NCBI RefSeq assembly: GCF_002557795.1
Contig: NZ_CP023777.1
Location: 496,001 to 560,000, forward strand
Direction: 5' to 3'
DNA: 64,000 nt
From: Chitinophaga caeni
Lineage (GTDB): Bacteria > Bacteroidota > Bacteroidia > Chitinophagales > Chitinophagaceae
Shown here: positions 17,409 through 26,695 of the stretch, one piece after another
Layout of the letters: each line of letters begins with the position of its first letter
Numbering within the stretch: the stretch's first letter is position 1
Program-made: the position numbers and the translations under genes
The notes under the pieces: generated by a model
Told to the model about the DNA's origin: nothing
Seen by the model: the letters and a program-made list of their open reading frames with translations, nothing else
Database searches by the model: none

Positions 17409-18440
17409 TCATTTAAATCGCCTGACTAACAAACGTTTCAAACTACGTTCTATGATCTCCCCCATCGTTTTACATCTTGAGAAAACAGCATCTTCATAAT
17501 GTTCTGCTAATTCTTCTCCCAGCTGCTGGATTTTATCGGGCAATGAAACACGATCTGTCATAATCACATCCCTTAAATCCTTGATGCGGTGCCTTTGCGC
17601 TTTGATCCTACGTGCCATCAACGCGCGTTCTTCCTGCTGGTATTGCTTCACAACCTCGGCATTCAAATGCTTCATCGCCAATTCTACGAATACCCGGTTC
17701 TCCTTAAAGAATTGGGGCATGTACAAAGTTTTCTTGCCTTCGTAAAATTGTTGATCAAAGTCGATAGCCCGGATACGGAACTGCACATCATCGAAATCCT
17801 GCGTGATATCGAAGACGAAATTGTAAGACCGCATGTCACCCAATAAGCGGACGAAGCAACGTTCATTGAACTTGACAAATTCCTTCGCGATACGCTTGGG
17901 GTTAAATTCCGGTCGATTGATATAATGCATGGCAAATACATCTCCCGGCACCCCGGCAATATGTTCTTCCACGAGTGTATCGCCATCGATCAAGAAATTC
18001 ATCCAGTATGGTGAAAGGATGTGTTCTAATTCCAAGCCGTAAATCCTGGAGGAGTCCGCTATCTTGATATAAAAATAATCGTATACTTCGTTGTAATTAT
18101 TGACAATTTTAATCCGGAATGGATTAGAATTTCCGAAAGTGCAATAATCGATCCTTTCAATATGCAAATGTTCTTCCGCGGCCTGGTCGCCACCTGCTTT
18201 CAACAAGGAATATATCCTTTTCAGGCCGCCATGCAAGCGTTGGATCATGCTTGGCGGATAAATTACGCTTTCCCACAAGGTGTCCTTGCCTTCTTTATCA
18301 TATACGGGAATCCCGGTATCAAAATATCTTAAATCTTCATACGAGATAGGTAGTTTTATCTCCCTATCATACATCTTCAAATAATTTCTAAAAGCAGGGT
18401 TTAATGGAAAAAATACTTTCTTTCGGGATATCGATTGCAT
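17409..18440 (-). CDS. Conserved hypothetical protein with kinase-like motifs
   Basis: This 343-residue soluble protein has no assigned function that I know. Several elements line up in kinase-fold order: a strand with a lysine (YDYFYIKIAD, K126) and a following glutamate (YGLELEHIL, E137 or E139). Then comes a catalytic-loop-like GDMRSYNFVF (D202, R204, N207) and a DFD-type metal site (IRAIDFDQ, D227 and D229). The C-terminal third is a charged helical region. This suggests an atypical small-molecule or protein kinase (inference; the spacing would need a structure model). It is convergent with nothing nearby and has its own promoter region of about 130 bases shared with the divergent AraC gene. 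Confidence 0.65.
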   Translation of the reverse strand: MQSISRKKVFFPLNPAFRNYLKMYDREIKLPISYEDLRYFDTGIPVYDKEGKDTLWESVIYPPSMIQRLHGGLKRIYSLLKAGGDQAAEEHLHIERIDYCTFGNSNPFRIKIVNNYNEVYDYFYIKIADSSRIYGLELEHILSPYWMNFLIDGDTLVEEHIAGVPGDVFAMHYINRPEFNPKRIAKEFVKFNERCFVRLLGDMRSYNFVFDITQDFDDVQFRIRAIDFDQQFYEGKKTLYMPQFFKENRVFVELAMKHLNAEVVKQYQQEERALMARRIKAQRHRIKDLRDVIMTDRVSLPDKIQQLGEELAEHYEDAVFSRCKTMGEIIERSLKRLLVRRFK

Positions 18441-18574
18441 GAGCCGAAATTAGGAAAATTTCCGTTAGGACCAGATGATCTCCATGAAATTCAACATGAT
18501 ATATTTCCGGTAAGCTTTCCTTGTTCCCGAACATGCAACTTACTTGTTCCGAAAATTTCGATATCTTTATCCAT

Positions 18575-19393
18575 ATGCATTATTCAATGATTCCGGCGCC
18601 TGCTGCTTTGCAGAAATATATTAAACACTTCTGGGTGTTGGAAGGGAATGTTGCTGCGCCTCAAACCCCATCTTCGTTCCGTACATTGGCCGATGGGACA
18701 CCGGGTTTTATCTTTCAAAACCGCGACAGGGGCACTTTATATCAATTTGATAAAAAGTTACCCGGCACCTTCCTATACGGGCAAGCTACCCGGGCGGCAA
18801 GTATTCAAATTGAAGGCGATTTTGATACGGTCGGCATCTTTTTCCAGCCATACGGCCTGAAAGCCATTTTCGGGATCGATGCAGGCGAGCTGACAGATGA
18901 TTGCCAGGAATTTAATCCTTACCAGGCAGCTATGAATGATTCGTTAGCAGGTATTTTGCAAGCGGCCACTTCCAGGGAAGTAAGGATTCATCGATTGATT
19001 TCGTACATAGAAGAACAAATTGTTCGCCAACGGAAAAAACAGGATGCAGCCATCATGTACGCCGCTGAAAAGATCTGGATGTTAAAAGGGAACATCGACT
19101 TACATGAATTAAGGGCAGAACTGTTCTTAACAGAAAGAAGCTTTGAACGGAAGTTTAAACAATACATCGGGCTCCCACCCAAAATGTTTGCCCGGATCGC
19201 AAAATTCCAGTCCAGCTTACATTATCTACGAACAGCCAATTTTGACAAATTATCTGATATCGCGTACTTACACGATTATACAGATCAATCCCATTTTATC
19301 CGCAATTTCAAGGAATTTGCCGGATGCTCACCGTTACAATTACAACAATTACAAGAAACCGTAATGGATAGTAGCGTTACCGGAACCCTGTAA
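18575..19393 (+). CDS. AraC-family regulator with DUF6597-type sensor
   Basis: This 272-residue regulator starts at the ATG at 18575; the longer frame begins at TTG. The N-terminal half (YIKHFWVLEGN through GIFFQPYGLKAIFG) matches the sensor domain of Bacteroidota AraC proteins that I know as DUF6597. The C-terminal half is a double helix-turn-helix (DLHELRAELFLTERSFERKF and LSDIAYLHDYTDQSHFIRNF). It probably controls the oxidoreductase genes that start 99 bases downstream on the same strand. The effector is unknown. Confidence 0.88.
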   Translation: MHYSMIPAPAALQKYIKHFWVLEGNVAAPQTPSSFRTLADGTPGFIFQNRDRGTLYQFDKKLPGTFLYGQATRAASIQIEGDFDTVGIFFQPYGLKAIFGIDAGELTDDCQEFNPYQAAMNDSLAGILQAATSREVRIHRLISYIEEQIVRQRKKQDAAIMYAAEKIWMLKGNIDLHELRAELFLTERSFERKFKQYIGLPPKMFARIAKFQSSLHYLRTANFDKLSDIAYLHDYTDQSHFIRNFKEFAGCSPLQLQQLQETVMDSSVTGTL

Positions 19394-19491
19394 GTCCCCA
19401 GTTGCCCCCTTCGCTTTTGCCTACAATTTTGTCGATTTTGTACAATTCCTGCGTAGTGCCATACAATAATTTTGTTTCAAATTAATATGCT

Positions 19492-20133
19492 ATGAAACGA
19501 ATTATCATTTTTGGCGCTAGCGGCGCTACCGGTCAACAAGTTTTGAAACAAGCACTAGAACCAGGTTACGAGGTAACGGCTTTCGTTCGCGACCCGGCAA
19601 AAATTTTGCTGAAAGCACCCAACCTGACCGTTGTACAAGGGGATGTATTAAACGCGATAGCCGTGCATGCCGCCCTCAAAAACCAGGATGCCGTGATGTG
19701 TACCTTGGGAGCCCCAGCCAATAAAACCGGGGTCGTCCGTTCACAAGGCAGTCTCAATATTATACAAGGTATGCAAGCCCTGGGTATCAAGCGGCTCATT
19801 TGTCAAACCTCCCTCGGCTTCGGTGACGGTAAAGAAGTGTTAAATCAAACATCATTTATTTTTAAACATATTATCGTACCATTTTTCTTACAAAATGCAT
19901 TCGATGATCATGCCGTACAGGAAGATTATATCAAGAAAAGCGGTTTAGATTGGACAATCATCAGGCCGGGAAACCTTACGGATGGGCCATTGACCGGGAT
20001 ATACCAGCACGGCGAGCAGTTGCATTTGAAAAAAATCAAGGTGAAAGTAAGCCGCGCGGATGTCGCACATCTGATGTTAAAAGAATTGACGCAAACACAA
20101 TATTTACATAAAACCCCGGGTATTTCATATTAA
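19492..20133 (+). CDS. NAD(P)-binding oxidoreductase, NmrA/SDR-like
   Basis: This 213-residue Rossmann protein has the nucleotide-binding motif GASGATGQQV at residues 7-16, the segment VVQGDVLN and a C-terminal WTIIRPGNLTDGP. This is the layout of the atypical short-chain dehydrogenase / NmrA-like group that includes flavin- and quinone-reductase-like proteins. A TAATTTTG box at 19467-19474 may be its promoter -7 element, but the -33 element is weak. The DUF1772 gene follows after 12 bases, so the two form an operon behind the AraC gene. The substrate cannot be told from sequence. Confidence 0.85.
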   Translation: MKRIIIFGASGATGQQVLKQALEPGYEVTAFVRDPAKILLKAPNLTVVQGDVLNAIAVHAALKNQDAVMCTLGAPANKTGVVRSQGSLNIIQGMQALGIKRLICQTSLGFGDGKEVLNQTSFIFKHIIVPFFLQNAFDDHAVQEDYIKKSGLDWTIIRPGNLTDGPLTGIYQHGEQLHLKKIKVKVSRADVAHLMLKELTQTQYLHKTPGISY

Positions 20134-20145
20134 TATATTTTTGTC

Positions 20146-20655
20146 ATGGGATTAACCAGTTCTATTATCAGCATCATAACCTGCGGATTAATTGCGGGCA
20201 TTTTTTTCGCATTCAGTATCGCGATCAACCCGGCATTCAGCAAATTGGACGACCTGGCTTATATCAAGGCGATGCAACATATCAATGAAAGCATTCAAAA
20301 CCTGTTATTCTTGGCATGCTTTCTTTTGCCCTGCTTCCTGTTGCCGGTTTCTGCTTGGTTAAATTTTAAACAGGGTGCTATTGCCGCCGCTTGGCTGTTT
20401 ACAATCGCCGCCCTGCTTTATATTATTGGCGTATTTGGGCTGACCATCGCTGTCAATGTTCCGCTGAATAACCAGCTAGCTACCCTTACTATACACGGTG
20501 AACAATTATCTATTGTAAGGCATCAGTTCTCGGGCAAGTGGAACCTGGCCCATACCTGGCGCACGGCTTTATCAATCGTAGTATTTATCATTAATATCCT
20601 GGCCCTTTGCGCCATGTTTAAAGGAACGCCTGCCGGGGTAATTAAAACCGCATAA
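20146..20655 (+). CDS. DUF1772 membrane protein
   Basis: This 169-residue protein has four membrane helices and the family opening LIAGIFFAFSIAINPAFSKL, plus a conserved NVPLNNQLA segment between helices three and four. DUF1772 proteins are related to anthrone oxygenases and often sit beside NAD(P)-binding proteins and AraC regulators in Bacteroidota. It is co-transcribed with the oxidoreductase 12 bases upstream. The pair may modify a small aromatic or quinone-like molecule (inference). Confidence 0.82.
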   Translation: MGLTSSIISIITCGLIAGIFFAFSIAINPAFSKLDDLAYIKAMQHINESIQNLLFLACFLLPCFLLPVSAWLNFKQGAIAAAWLFTIAALLYIIGVFGLTIAVNVPLNNQLATLTIHGEQLSIVRHQFSGKWNLAHTWRTALSIVVFIINILALCAMFKGTPAGVIKTA

Positions 20656-20781
20656 TCCGCCATTGCCCGTAATGAATGATACTGAATTCGCCGCTTTGTA
20701 TAAAAAGCAGATAATTTTCAATTATAAACAATTTATAGTAGTTTAATGCTTCGATTTTATTCACTATTCAACTACTTGTAA

Positions 20782-21753
20782 ATGGAATATAGAAAATTTG
20801 GTAGGACAGGCTGGGAAGTTAGCGAAGTGGGATATGGCATGTGGGGCATGGCCGGTTGGACGGGTTCCGAAACAACCGAAGTTAATACGGCGCTGGATAA
20901 AGCGATCGAATTAGGTTGTAATTTCTTCGATACCGCCTGGGCTTACGGTGATGGTTTGAGTGAACAAATATTACGGGATACCCTGAAGCGGCATTCACAG
21001 AAACGTTTATACGTGGCCACTAAAATACCGCCTAAAAACAGGCAATGGCCTTCCAAACCCAGTGCCAAGTTGGAAGAGGTATTCCCGGCAGATTATATTA
21101 TTGAATACACCGAGAAAAGTCTCAAGAACCTCGGTATAGAAAGCATCGATTTGCAGCAGTTCCATGTTTGGGAAGACAACTGGGCGCAAATGGATGAATG
21201 GAAAGAAGCCATTACAAAATTGTCGAAAGAAGGTAAAGTAAAAGCTTGGGGTCTCAGCGTAAACCGTTGGGAACCTAATAACTGCCTCGAAACATTAAAA
21301 ACCGGATTAATTGATGGCGTGCAAGTCATTTATAACATTTTCGATCAAGCGCCGGAGGATCAACTATTCCCGCTTTGCCAAGAATTGAATCTCGGTATCA
21401 TCGCGCGCGTACCATTCGATGAGGGAACTTTAACCGGTACATTCACCAAGGAAACCAGCTTTCCGAAAGATGACTGGCGTTCTACTTATTTCGTGCCGGA
21501 AAACTTAAACTCCAGCGTCGAACATGCGGATGCACTCCGCCCAGTAATTCCGCAGGGCATGACGATGGCCGAGATGGCATTACGTTTTATTATTAGTAAC
21601 CCTGCCGTTGCCACTACGATTCCCGGTATGCGGAAAGTTAAAAACGTAATCTCCAATATGGGCTGTAGTGATGGTAAAGGCTTGGATAAAGAATTATTAA
21701 AAGAATTGAAAGGTCACCGCTGGGATCGAACACCCACCGGTTGGTCCCAATAA
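20782..21753 (+). CDS. Aldo/keto reductase
   Basis: This 323-residue protein is a full-length TIM-barrel aldo/keto reductase. Catalytic residues are visible as D and Y in FFDTAWAYGDG, K in LYVATKIPP and H in LQQFHVW. The C-terminal nucleotide-binding signature reads ATTIPGMRKVKNVISNMGCS. It reduces a carbonyl with NADPH; the substrate is unknown. A 126-base gap separates it from the DUF1772 gene, so it may have its own promoter. The stop is followed by the dispersed-repeat field. Confidence 0.93.
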   Translation: MEYRKFGRTGWEVSEVGYGMWGMAGWTGSETTEVNTALDKAIELGCNFFDTAWAYGDGLSEQILRDTLKRHSQKRLYVATKIPPKNRQWPSKPSAKLEEVFPADYIIEYTEKSLKNLGIESIDLQQFHVWEDNWAQMDEWKEAITKLSKEGKVKAWGLSVNRWEPNNCLETLKTGLIDGVQVIYNIFDQAPEDQLFPLCQELNLGIIARVPFDEGTLTGTFTKETSFPKDDWRSTYFVPENLNSSVEHADALRPVIPQGMTMAEMALRFIISNPAVATTIPGMRKVKNVISNMGCSDGKGLDKELLKELKGHRWDRTPTGWSQ

Positions 21754-21872
21754 TGTTTCCTTTTATTGATAATGATGGCCAACGGTTCGAACTTGAACGA
21801 TCGAACTGTTGGCTATCCTTCTCAGAAGACTAGCCCGGCATTCGAACCTTGCCCCGGCTTTTCTTATGCAGC
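21754..21872. repeat. Left edge of the repeat field
   Basis: This short stretch has degenerate relatives of the downstream repeat: ACGGTTCGAACTTGAACGAT and CATTCGAACCTTGCCCCGG. No gene is visible. Confidence 0.4.
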
Positions 21873-22336
21873 ATTTGAATTTTACGTTAAAATAACCTGC
21901 TATCCTCAATTACCTGAACTGCTCGCTAGTTCGAGCTTCCAAGCTCGGACTCCCATATAGTGGAACGTTCTGCTGATAGAACATCGTGTTCGGCAGCATT
22001 AGAAATCCAACAACTGGACCTTTAAAGTGCAGGGAGTAAGTGCCTTTCGTTTTCGATACTATTGTTAGAATACTTAACCGGGCGTTGATCCGATCTTGGA
22101 AGCTCGAACCAGCTGGGACTGAGGAAGACAAATCATCCAGACATCGAACACCGTTTCCAATTCCGATATCTTGTTTCACCGGGCGTTGATCCGATCTTGG
22201 AAGCCCGAACCAGCTGGGAGTGAGGAAGACAATTCATCCAGACATCGAACACCATTTCCAATTCCGATATATTGTTTCTCATGCTAACGATCGGCTCGCG
22301 TCCAAGTTGTTATTTGCCAAAATACGGGGCGCCGAT
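21873..22336. repeat. Direct repeat copy 1 (464 bp) with two ~101-bp units
   Basis: The copy begins with ATTTGAATTTTACGTTAAAA and runs through a ~205-bp block that recurs almost unchanged from 22337. It then holds two tandem ~101-bp units starting with CCGGGCGTTGATCCGATC at 22078 and 22179. Its last 59 bases (22278-22336) are a degraded copy of the 3' end of the DUF2147 gene. The frame in that copy is broken after the codons for IGAP. Confidence 0.85.
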
Positions 22337-23002
22337 ATTTGAATTTTACGTTAAAATAACCTGCTATCCTCAATTACCTGAACTGCTCGCTAGTTCGAGC
22401 TTCCAAGCTCGGACTCCCATATAGTGGAACGTTCTGCTGATAGAGCATCGTGTTCGGCAGCATTAGAAATCCAACAACTGGACCTTTAAAGTGCAGGGAG
22501 TAAGTGCCTTTCGTTTTCGATACTATTGTTAGAATACTTAACCGGGCGTGGGTCCGATCTTGGAAGCTCGAACCAGCTGGGAGTGAGGAAGACAAATCAT
22601 CCAGACATCGAACACCGTTTCAAATTCCGATATCTTGTTTCACCGGGCGTTGATCCGATCTTGGATGCTCGAACCAACAGGGATTGATGAAGACAAATCA
22701 TCCAGCCATCAAACCACGTTTCCAATTCCGATATCTTGTTTCACCGGGCGTTGATCCGATCTTGAAGCTCGAACCAGCTGGGAATGAGGAAGACAAATCA
22801 TTCAGACATCGAACACCGTTTCAAATTCCGATATCTTGTTTCACCGGGCGTTGATCCGATCTTGGATGCTCGAACCAACAGGGATTGATGAAGACAAATC
22901 ATCCAGCCATCAAACCACGTTTCCAATTCCGATAACTCGTATCTCAAGCTAACGATCGGCTCTCTTCCAAGTTGTTGTTCTGCCAAAAAGCGGGGCGCCG
23001 AT
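22337..23002. repeat. Direct repeat copy 2 (666 bp) with four ~101-bp units
   Basis: This copy repeats the block of copy 1 with an offset of 464 bases and then carries four units starting at 22542, 22643, 22744 and 22844. Units 4 and 6 share a variant (CAACAGGGATTGATGAAG), so a 201-bp dimer was amplified. The 202-base length difference from copy 1 equals one dimer. It ends inside the intact DUF2147 gene. Confidence 0.85.
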
Positions 23003-23389
23003 GTATCCGCGGATATCCAATTCATTGGAGCCATCCAGTTCCATTTTGCTGCTATACGTTTTACCGCTTTTAGGATCATAAATTTTCCCGCCGGTCCATT
23101 CGCCGTCATCATATTTGAAGCCGTGCAAGATGACTAAGTTCATCAATGTTCGCGTTCTCAGTTTTGAATCAGAATTTTTGCTGTCCTTCCGTGGTGTAGT
23201 ACCATCATCTTCATACATATTTTTTAACCAGGTGATCTTTCCTTCATACGTGTTACCATTTTTATACATGGTTATTTTTGCATCCTTCTCCTGGTTCCAC
23301 CAAGTTCCCAATACAGCGTCAGCAGATTGTGCATGAACAAAGCTTACGAAGCTCATGAACAAAAAGAGTAACCAACTTATCTTTTTCAT
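22949..23389 (-). CDS. DUF2147 secreted protein
   Basis: This 146-residue protein has a signal peptide (KKISWLLFLFMSFVSFVHA) and the DUF2147 pattern: VLGTWWNQEKDAKITMY, then LHGFKYDDGEWTGGKIYDPK, then GYIGAPLFGRTTTWKR. DUF2147 proteins are small periplasmic lipocalin-like barrels of unknown ligand. The last 18 codons lie in the duplicated DNA segment, and a degraded extra copy of them sits at 22278-22336. The gene itself is intact. Confidence 0.88.
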   Translation of the reverse strand: MKKISWLLFLFMSFVSFVHAQSADAVLGTWWNQEKDAKITMYKNGNTYEGKITWLKNMYEDDGTTPRKDSKNSDSKLRTRTLMNLVILHGFKYDDGEWTGGKIYDPKSGKTYSSKMELDGSNELDIRGYIGAPLFGRTTTWKRADR

Positions 23390-23548
23390 ATTGCATGGTT
23401 TTGGTGTTATTAAATTTACGATGAAATTTTGGTTTGAAAGGATGCGGAAATATGTTTTCCGGAAGCGTTGAAAACAATTTTACGGTTTACCGTTTAAGAT
23501 ATCTTCCTAGATAAGCTAATTTTATGTTTAATTTGCATTTATAACCGA

Positions 23549-23944
23549 ATGAACCATTCACATCCTATGCTAAGATTTCACCGGGTATTTGCTGTATTAA
23601 CCATCCTGTTATTTATAATTGAAGTAATTATCGCGGTTTATATTCACGATGATTTTATCAGGCCGTATTTTGGAGATTTTCTTGTGGTCATGTTAATCTA
23701 CTGCTTCTTGGCTACATTTGTTAAAATACCGGTTTGGTTGGGTAGCGCCTGTGTTTTAGTATTTGCTTACCTCGTTGAATTGGCCCAATATTTTAATCTC
23801 GTCAAGCTACTCGGCTTACAACATAGCCGTATGGCCAACATCGTGATCGGAAATCACTTTGAATGGATCGATATCTTATGTTATACTTTAGGAGTAATAA
23901 CATTTTATCCTATCGCGAAAATTATTGAAGCCAAAACAAAATAA
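23549..23944 (+). CDS. DUF2809 membrane protein
   Basis: This 131-residue protein has four membrane helices and the family motifs DDFIRPYFGDFLVVMLIYC and ELAQYFNLVKLLG, followed by IVIGNHFEWIDILCYTLGV. These are diagnostic for DUF2809, a small inner-membrane family without known function. It may be co-transcribed with the nuclease gene that starts 43 bases downstream, although a TATTTTTG box at 23962-23969 suggests a possible separate start for the latter. Confidence 0.85.
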   Translation: MNHSHPMLRFHRVFAVLTILLFIIEVIIAVYIHDDFIRPYFGDFLVVMLIYCFLATFVKIPVWLGSACVLVFAYLVELAQYFNLVKLLGLQHSRMANIVIGNHFEWIDILCYTLGVITFYPIAKIIEAKTK

Positions 23945-23987
23945 GTATTTACGCCTGCCATTATTTTTGTGCCCTTTGTAAAGTATT

Positions 23988-25445
23988 ATGCCGACAACAC
24001 GAAAGAAAAAGAAGAAAGGAAATAAAAGTAAACAGAAGAATAAGTTTACAGTATGGTTGATATTAATTGCAGCAGCATTTATTGTCAGCACCTGTTCCCG
24101 GCAACTTACAAATATCAAGGAATATTTACCTACAACGATTACCGGGAATGATCCGCGGCCGGATGAACAAGTTGCACCGGAAACTTCCGATGAAAGGCAT
24201 TTGCTGTTGGAAAGCTTCGAATACAGCGCCAAACCGGCTTACAACCGGGAACTTCTCGAATTACCGACCGGGCCATGGTTGTTCAAAGATGCCATGATCG
24301 GGGATCTCAAGATGGATCATAAAGACGGGAAACAGGCTGCCCGCTTACGCAACAATGGCTTTATCCGCATGGAATACGACTTGCAGCCGGAAGCTGCTAT
24401 ACACGTTAGCATCCTGCATGCACGCTTCGGTAATGATGCCGCCAGCACCTGGCAGTTATGGTATTCTACCGACAGGGGGGCTACTTACAAACAAGCCGGC
24501 AATACGATTCGCAGTAATGCAATACAATTACAAAGAGCGCATTTCAATATTCCGAAAGCTTCCGCGCTCCGTCTCGAAATCAGGAAATCAGGTAGCGACA
24601 ATAACCGCGTCAATATAGATGCCATTGCCATTTCATACCGGGATCGCAGGGTTGTAAACAAACCCTCACGCGCAGATCATAAAAAATCTGAACTGGATGA
24701 TGATCACCTGTTGCTCGGTAACCCTAGCCATGCCAGTACCGATATCAGCTTCCCTGATAATTACTTACTCGACAAAAAGTTTTTCAAACTATCCTACAAC
24801 AAGGCTAAAGGAACACCCAACTGGGTCAGTTGGCATTTAGACAAAAATGACATGGGAAAGGCATCCAGGCAAAAAGATTTTAACCAGGACGGATCCTTGC
24901 CTCCAGGTTGGTACCAAGTTAGCCACTCCAGTTATTCCGGCAGCGGTTTCGACCGCGGGCATAACTGTCCTTCAGCAGACCGGACTTCCAGCCGGGAAGC
25001 CAATAATGCAACATTTTATATGACCAATATGCTACCCCAAGCGCCCAACCATAACCAGCACCTATGGGCCAACTTGGAAGAGTATACGAGAGGACTGGTA
25101 AAACGAGGCAACGAGGTTTACATAATAATGGGAAGTTACGGCATTGGAGGTATCGGCAACCGTGGGAAAATAGAAAAGATCGATAAAAAAAGAATTACGG
25201 TGCCGAGCCATATCTGGAAAATAATAGTAGTGATTCCATATGGGAATAACGATTTGGCGCGTATCAATAAAAACACGAGGGTCATCGCTGTAAATACGCC
25301 CAATAGCAATACGGCTGATCATAATTGGCGGAAATATATCACCTCTGTAGCGGAGATCGAAGCAGCAACCCATTATCATTTTTTCACAAGTTTGCCGGAC
25401 AGCACCCGGGAGATTTTAATATATAAAACCGACCAGGGCCGGTAA
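23988..25445 (+). CDS. DNA/RNA non-specific endonuclease with N-terminal beta domain
   Basis: This 485-residue exported nuclease starts with a basic stretch and one hydrophobic helix (FTVWLILIAAAFIVS) ending at a cysteine, so it is a membrane-anchored protein or a lipoprotein. Residues about 70-215 form a beta-rich module (WQLWYSTDRGATYKQAG, ALRLEIRKSGSDNNRVNIDA) that looks like a jelly-roll binding domain. The C-terminal half is a NucA/Serratia-type nuclease with the active-site motif D322-R-G-H325 (FDRGHNCPSADRT) and the downstream metal asparagine region NMLPQAPNHNQHLWANLE. It probably degrades extracellular DNA and RNA for nutrients. The N-terminal fusion is longer than in the minimal family. 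Confidence 0.9.
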   Translation: MPTTRKKKKKGNKSKQKNKFTVWLILIAAAFIVSTCSRQLTNIKEYLPTTITGNDPRPDEQVAPETSDERHLLLESFEYSAKPAYNRELLELPTGPWLFKDAMIGDLKMDHKDGKQAARLRNNGFIRMEYDLQPEAAIHVSILHARFGNDAASTWQLWYSTDRGATYKQAGNTIRSNAIQLQRAHFNIPKASALRLEIRKSGSDNNRVNIDAIAISYRDRRVVNKPSRADHKKSELDDDHLLLGNPSHASTDISFPDNYLLDKKFFKLSYNKAKGTPNWVSWHLDKNDMGKASRQKDFNQDGSLPPGWYQVSHSSYSGSGFDRGHNCPSADRTSSREANNATFYMTNMLPQAPNHNQHLWANLEEYTRGLVKRGNEVYIIMGSYGIGGIGNRGKIEKIDKKRITVPSHIWKIIVVIPYGNNDLARINKNTRVIAVNTPNSNTADHNWRKYITSVAEIEAATHYHFFTSLPDSTREILIYKTDQGR

Positions 25446-25555
25446 AATGCAACTATTTTAAAGACTAATTGTTTATTGAATGTGTAACATTTATGACCTC
25501 GAAACCTTTATATCATAGTTTATAACACATTCATAATCATATTAATTATTTATTT

Positions 25556-26005
25556 ATGAGATTAGCAATCCTACTGTCAGCAGTTTGCATTTTAGCATTT
25601 AGTTGTAAAACCAAAGCCCCATCCGGAAGCGTTATGAACCCCACATTAGAAGAAACGTATTGGAAATTGGTCGAGTTAAACGGCCAGGCGGTAACCGCTA
25701 AACCGGCTACCGGGAAAGACATATATTTTATACTCAGGAAAGACGGCAACAAGGTGCAGGGATTCGCAGGCTGTAATGGTTTCGGGGGCACTTATGAATT
25801 AAAAGAAGGCGACCGTATCCGTTTTTCACAAATGATCAGCACGATGATGGCCTGCGATGTACTTGAAACGGAAAACAAGTTGATGAAGGTTTTCGAAATG
25901 GCAGATAATTACAACCTGGTGGATAATAGATTGATGCTTAATAAAGCCCGCATGGCGCCCCTGGCCCGATTCGAAGCAGTAAAATCCGTGAAGGGGCTGA
26001 AATAA
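25556..26005 (+). CDS. META-domain lipoprotein (HslJ-like)
   Basis: This 149-residue lipoprotein has a lipobox (AVCILAFSC, Cys17) and a single META domain: TYWKLVELNGQ, then GFAGCNGFGGTYEL, then ISTMMACDVLETENKL. META proteins such as HslJ are envelope proteins linked to stress tolerance. The two family cysteines in AGCNG and MACD are present. It has its own 110-base upstream region and ends at a bidirectional hairpin. Confidence 0.9.
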   Translation: MRLAILLSAVCILAFSCKTKAPSGSVMNPTLEETYWKLVELNGQAVTAKPATGKDIYFILRKDGNKVQGFAGCNGFGGTYELKEGDRIRFSQMISTMMACDVLETENKLMKVFEMADNYNLVDNRLMLNKARMAPLARFEAVKSVKGLK

Positions 26006-26038
26006 TATCATTAAGATCATCATCGGTATAACTGGAAA

Positions 26039-26080
26039 ACGGCTTACCCGGTATTCGCATCAAAATACCCGGTAAGCCGT
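26039..26080. terminator. Bidirectional terminator-like hairpin
   Basis: The arms ACGGCTTACCCGGTATT and AATACCCGGTAAGCCGT pair over 17 positions with one central mismatch around an eight-base loop. It lies between the convergent META gene and the gene at 26109. T-tracts are short on both sides. Confidence 0.6.
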
Positions 26081-26108
26081 ATGCTACAGCATTATACCGT
26101 GTATTGAC

Positions 26109-26459
26109 TTAGTAGCGGAGTTTATTGCCCAGGTGAATTTTCCTTTCCGTATTTTCTTTTCCGTATAAATTCTTCCTACTAGGATCCGCTTCATGATTTT
26201 CATCATCCAAATGAGATTCCATATCCGGATCAAAGCCCCCTTCATTCATTTCATTCGGAACTTTCGCTTCTTCATCCTCATATGCTTCCTTAGCAGTACG
26301 CTTTACTTTTCCAGGCGGGAATTTATTAGGTGAGTTATCAATAAATTCATCGTAATATTTAGAGCGGCGACTATATTTCTTCAAGTCCTTTTCATCCTTG
26401 TTGGTAGGATCCAGCGGGTAATTTTTCCTATTTTTTCCACTTTTAGCATCATTTTTCAT
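26109..26459 (-). CDS. Hydrophilic, probably disordered hypothetical protein
   Basis: This 116-residue protein is almost wholly charged and polar with no hydrophobic core. The first half is basic (KNDAKSGKNRKNYPLDPTNK) and the second acidic (AYEDEEAKVPNEMNEGGFDP). I do not recognise a family. Such proteins are frequent near stress-related genes like DUF6496 in Chitinophagaceae, and the DUF6496 gene lies divergently just upstream. A role in desiccation or general stress is only a guess. Confidence 0.6.
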   Translation of the reverse strand: MKNDAKSGKNRKNYPLDPTNKDEKDLKKYSRRSKYYDEFIDNSPNKFPPGKVKRTAKEAYEDEEAKVPNEMNEGGFDPDMESHLDDENHEADPSRKNLYGKENTERKIHLGNKLRY

Positions 26460-26695
26460 GGCAAATAAGTTTGATGTTCAATGTTAATAGTGAAAAGTCT
26501 ATGCCAAATGGAATCTCAAGCATTTACCGCTATTGGCGGTGGGCTGATCTCCACGGTTCGGGTAGTTTTATCCACATGTTTAGTATACTTAATGCCGGTA
26601 AAAGGTCCATCTGGAATTGGTCTACAATTTGCGCGATTTTATATATAGAAGTCCTATTTATCTTATTTATTAATATAAAATAAATTGATCCAATC

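Noticed and set aside
21910..22595. Two near-identical small minus-strand frames as duplicated genes
   Set aside because: They are translations of the direct repeats, have no start context or family, and are explained by the duplication.
21873..23002. A CRISPR array
   Set aside because: The ~101-bp units are contiguous and near-identical with no unique spacers, and no cas genes are present.
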